Shown here in pieces: positions 30,163-32,862 of a DNA stretch of 32,862 nucleotides. The stretch is from Actinomyces sp. HPA0247. GTDB lineage: Bacteria; Actinomycetota; Actinomycetes; Actinomycetales; Actinomycetaceae. The notes beneath the pieces were generated by a model. It had not been told where the DNA came from. It ran no database searches and worked only from the letters and a program-made list of their open reading frames with translations. The stretch lies in the NCBI GenBank assembly GCA_000411415.1, contig KE150450.1, positions 1,256,498 to 1,289,359 of the forward strand. Reading direction: 5' to 3'. A program made the position numbers and the translations under genes. Position 1 is the first letter of the stretch. Each line of letters starts with the position of its first letter.

Positions 30163-32720
30163 GCGACGCACCCAACATGATCGACGTCACCATCGACGAC
30201 GTTCAGGTTTCTGTCCCCCAGGGCACGCTCGTGATCCGCGCGGCCGAGCAGGCCGGCATCCGGATCCCGCGTTTCTGCGACCACCCGCTGCTGGCCCCCG
30301 TGGCCGCATGCCGCCAGTGCCTCGTGGAGGTCGGCATGCCCGACCGCAACACGGGCGAGCTGCGCTTCATGCCCAAGCCCCAGCCCTCGTGTGCGCAGAC
30401 CGTCACCCCGGGCATGGTCGTCAAGACCCAGCACACCTCCGAGGTGGTGGACCGCGCCCAGCGCGGCGTCATGGAGTTCCTGCTCATCAACCACCCGCTG
30501 GACTGCCCCGTCTGCGACAAGGGCGGCGAGTGCCCCCTGCAGAACCAGGCGCTCACCGAGGGGCGCGGCAAGTCCCGCTTCACGGACGCCAAGCGCACCT
30601 TCAAGAAGCCGCTGCGCCTGACCTCCCAGATCCTGCTGGATCGTGAGCGCTGCATCCTGTGCCAGCGCTGCGTGCGCTTCGGCAAGGAAATCTCGGGCGA
30701 CGTGTTCATGGACCTGCAGGGCCGAGGCGGCGGCACCGCCCCCACGGAGCACCACTACTTCATGGGCGAGCAGGTCGGCGGCTTTGACACGACCACGCTC
30801 GACTTCTTCGACCCGAAGGCCAAGGACGCCGCGACCTCGTCCCTGTCGTCGCCGTTCGGCACAGATGCGATCGTCGGTTCGCTCAACGAGGGCGAGCTCT
30901 CCGTCGCTGAGCGCGACGTCTCGGGCCGTGCCTTCGCCTCCTACTTCTCGGGCAACATCATTCAGATTTGCCCCGTCGGCGCTCTGACCGCCGCGTCCTA
31001 CCGCTTCCGCGCGCGTCCCTTCGACCTCGTGTCGACGGCCGCCGTGACCGAGCACGACGCGTCGGGCTCCGCGATCCGCCAGGACGTGCGCCGCGGCGAG
31101 GTCGTGCGTCGCATGAGCGGCAACGACCCCGAGGTTAACGAAGAGTGGATCACCGATAAGGACCGCTTCGCCTTCGAATGGGACAAGGTCGATCGCCTGA
31201 CCTACCCGCTCGTGCGCGAGGATGGCAAGCTGGTTCCCACCTCCTGGTCCGACGCGCTTGACCGCGTCCGTGAGGGCCTCGAGCAGGCTGGTTCGTCCGT
31301 GGGCTTCCTGCCCGGCGGCCACCTCACCTTCGAGGATGCCTGGGCCTGGTCGAAGTTCGCGCGCACCGTCGTCGGTTCCGACTCGATCGACTTCCGTTCG
31401 CGTCGCGCCAGCGAGGAAGAGCGTTCGTTCCTGGCCTCCTACGTGGCGGGCTCCGGCCTCGATGTCACGTACTCCGATCTGGAGCACGCCGGTCAGGTCC
31501 TGCTGGTCGCCCTCGAGCCCGAGGACGAGTGCGGCGCGATGTTCCTGCGCCTGCGCAAGGGCACCCGTAAGTCGGGCCTGAAGGTCGCCACGGTCGCGCC
31601 CTTCACCTCCAACGGTTCGCGCAAGATGAACGCCCAGGTCCTGCACGCCGCCCCCGGCTCCGAGCCCGGCGTTCTCGACGCGATCGCCGCTGGCGGTGCC
31701 TACGCGGATCTCGCGGATGCCCTCTCCGGTGGCATCGTCCTCGTGGGCGAGCGCGCCGCGCAGACCCCCGGCCTGCTCTCCGCCGTCGTCGCTCTGGCCG
31801 AGCGCACGGGCGCCCGCCTCGCATGGGTCCCGCGTCGCGCCGGTGACCGCGCCGCCGTCGAGGCCGGCCTCCTCCCGGGTCTGCTTCCCTTCGGCCGCGG
31901 CATCGACGAGGCCGGGGAGCAGTCCCTGGGTTGGGGCGAGCTTCCCGAGCGCGGCCTCGACGCCGAGCAGATGATCGAGGCCGCCGCCTCCGGTGAGCTT
32001 GCGGCTCTCGTCGTCGGCGGCGTCGACGTGCGTGACTTCGACGAGCCGGCCGCCGTGCGCGAAGCCCTCGACGAGGTTCCCTTCCTCGTGTCGCTCGAGG
32101 TTCGTGCCTCGGAGATCACCGAGCGCGCGGACGTCGTCCTGCCGGTGGCCCCCGCGGTCGAGAAGAACGGCACCTACATCAACTGGGAAGGCCGCCTGCG
32201 TCCCTTCGGCCAGGCCCGCTCGGCAACGTCCCTCACGGACCGCGACGTGCTCGTGCGCCTCACCGAAGAGTTCGACCTCGACCTGGGTATCACCGCCCTG
32301 GCTGACCTGTACGAGGAAGTTAACCCCCTCATGGAGTGGGATGGCGCCCCGCAGGCCTTCGCTCCGGTCTCGCCCGAGGCTCCCGTTGTCGCCGGCAAGG
32401 GCGAGGTCGTTCTGGCCTCCCACAAGCCGATGATCGACGCCGGTCGTCTCCAGGATGGCGCCCCGTGGCTGGCCGGTTCGGCCCGTCGCCCCGTCCTCCT
32501 GGCCTCGGCCGCCACGCTCGCTGCCGCGGGTATCGCCCCCGGCGCGGACGCGACGCTCGAGACCGAGCGAGGCACGATCACCCTCCCGGCCGCCATCGCG
32601 GACCTGCCCGACTCCGTCGCGTGGGTGCCCGAGTGCTCGACCGGCTCCGTTATTCACGAAAACCTCGGCGGTGTCGGCACCGTCGCGACCCTGCGCGCCA
32701 CGCAGGAGGTGGCACGATGA
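30159..32720 (+). CDS. nuoG: NADH-quinone oxidoreductase subunit G
   Basis: The largest peripheral subunit, 853 residues. The N-terminal 2Fe-2S ferredoxin domain has ligands C40, C51, C54 and C78 (RFCDHPLLAP, ACRQCLVEVG, PSCAQT). Next are the His/Cys cluster motif HPLDCPVCDKGGECPLQN and a 4Fe-4S site at RERCILCQRCVRF, with its last Cys in IQICPVGALT. The C-terminal half is a molybdopterin-oxidoreductase-like domain that is more diverged and Ala/Glu-rich, as in other actinobacteria. ATG 30159 overlaps the nuoF stop, and the stop overlaps nuoH. Confidence 0.96.
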   Translation: MSDAPNMIDVTIDDVQVSVPQGTLVIRAAEQAGIRIPRFCDHPLLAPVAACRQCLVEVGMPDRNTGELRFMPKPQPSCAQTVTPGMVVKTQHTSEVVDRAQRGVMEFLLINHPLDCPVCDKGGECPLQNQALTEGRGKSRFTDAKRTFKKPLRLTSQILLDRERCILCQRCVRFGKEISGDVFMDLQGRGGGTAPTEHHYFMGEQVGGFDTTTLDFFDPKAKDAATSSLSSPFGTDAIVGSLNEGELSVAERDVSGRAFASYFSGNIIQICPVGALTAASYRFRARPFDLVSTAAVTEHDASGSAIRQDVRRGEVVRRMSGNDPEVNEEWITDKDRFAFEWDKVDRLTYPLVREDGKLVPTSWSDALDRVREGLEQAGSSVGFLPGGHLTFEDAWAWSKFARTVVGSDSIDFRSRRASEEERSFLASYVAGSGLDVTYSDLEHAGQVLLVALEPEDECGAMFLRLRKGTRKSGLKVATVAPFTSNGSRKMNAQVLHAAPGSEPGVLDAIAAGGAYADLADALSGGIVLVGERAAQTPGLLSAVVALAERTGARLAWVPRRAGDRAAVEAGLLPGLLPFGRGIDEAGEQSLGWGELPERGLDAEQMIEAAASGELAALVVGGVDVRDFDEPAAVREALDEVPFLVSLEVRASEITERADVVLPVAPAVEKNGTYINWEGRLRPFGQARSATSLTDRDVLVRLTEEFDLDLGITALADLYEEVNPLMEWDGAPQAFAPVSPEAPVVAGKGEVVLASHKPMIDAGRLQDGAPWLAGSARRPVLLASAATLAAAGIAPGADATLETERGTITLPAAIADLPDSVAWVPECSTGSVIHENLGGVGTVATLRATQEVAR

Positions 32721-32862
32721 CACTCGCACCCTTCGCAGTCCCGGAATACACCGCCGCGGACTTTAGCCAGGAAACCTGGTGGCTCAGCCTCATCAAGGCC
32801 GTGTTCATCATCGTCTTCCTGATCGCCAACGTGCTCCTCGCCCTGTGGGTCGAGCGCCGAGG
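32717..32862 (+). CDS. nuoH: NADH-quinone oxidoreductase subunit H, 5' part only
   Basis: The first 48 residues of the membrane subunit that links the peripheral and membrane arms. The ATG overlaps the nuoG stop (ATGA). After a short polar start the first membrane helix (LIKAVFIIVFLIANVLLALW) leads to VERR, the start of the conserved ERR loop of NuoH. The gene runs off the window edge. Identification rests on position and these few residues. Confidence 0.9.
   Translation, partial: MTLAPFAVPEYTAADFSQETWWLSLIKAVFIIVFLIANVLLALWVERR

Noticed and set aside
30138-32729. 863-residue open frame antisense to nuoG
   Set aside because: Shadow of nuoG with no recognisable domain; nuoG is unmistakable.

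Overview
The window is GC-rich, with strong G/C bias at third codon positions, leader peptides and lipoboxes of Gram-positive type, an actinobacterial-style menaquinone gene set and a nuo (type I NADH dehydrogenase) operon. This suggests a member of the Actinomycetaceae; a human oral Actinomyces/Schaalia-like organism would fit a dextran-degrading locus, but genus is inference only. No rRNA, tRNA or CRISPR was seen.

Region 1 (1-2037) is accessory. A complete IS3-family element (120-1371) has imperfect terminal inverted repeats, a 3-bp CCT target duplication and a canonical GGGAAAC -1 frameshift heptamer joining orfA to orfB. It is followed by a near-perfect 24/23-bp inverted repeat and a degenerate ~44-bp tandem repeat array.

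Region 2 (2038-12491) is a glucan-use locus. A divergent ROK-family regulator faces an operon encoding a lipoprotein sugar-binding protein, two CUT1 permeases, a cytosolic GH66 enzyme and a GH13 enzyme with alpha-1,6-glucosidase signatures. The last three junctions overlap. Beyond a strong terminator lies a second GH66 enzyme that is secreted and carries an inserted CBM35-like module plus a C-terminal ricin-type (CBM13) lectin. The simplest model is that the secreted enzyme converts dextran to (possibly cyclic) isomaltooligosaccharides, the ABC system imports them, the cytosolic GH66 opens or cuts them, and GH13 releases glucose. No transporter ATPase is present, so a shared one encoded elsewhere is expected.

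Region 3 (12496-20718) is menaquinone synthesis: menB (minus), menC-menD (plus), then an HtrA/DegP-like membrane-anchored protease, then menF (minus) and menG/ubiE (plus). menE, menA and menH are not in the window. Upstream of the protease are three 7-bp repeats at exact 11-bp spacing, as expected for an OmpR-family response regulator. Downstream is a convergent intergenic region full of short dispersed repeats.

Region 4 (20737-23828) holds a secreted DUF4832-type protein and a putative lipoprotein, both on the minus strand, with strong hairpin terminators that share an ACGAGGCC stem, and an unusual long hairpin in a divergent intergenic region.

Region 5 (23829-32862) is a geranylgeranyl-reductase-family flavoprotein (candidate MenJ, menaquinone side-chain reductase) leading a tightly packed nuoABCDEFG operon; nuoH is cut by the window end. 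Regions 3 and 5 fit together: the men genes make the quinone, the reductase may saturate its tail, and Nuo reduces it.
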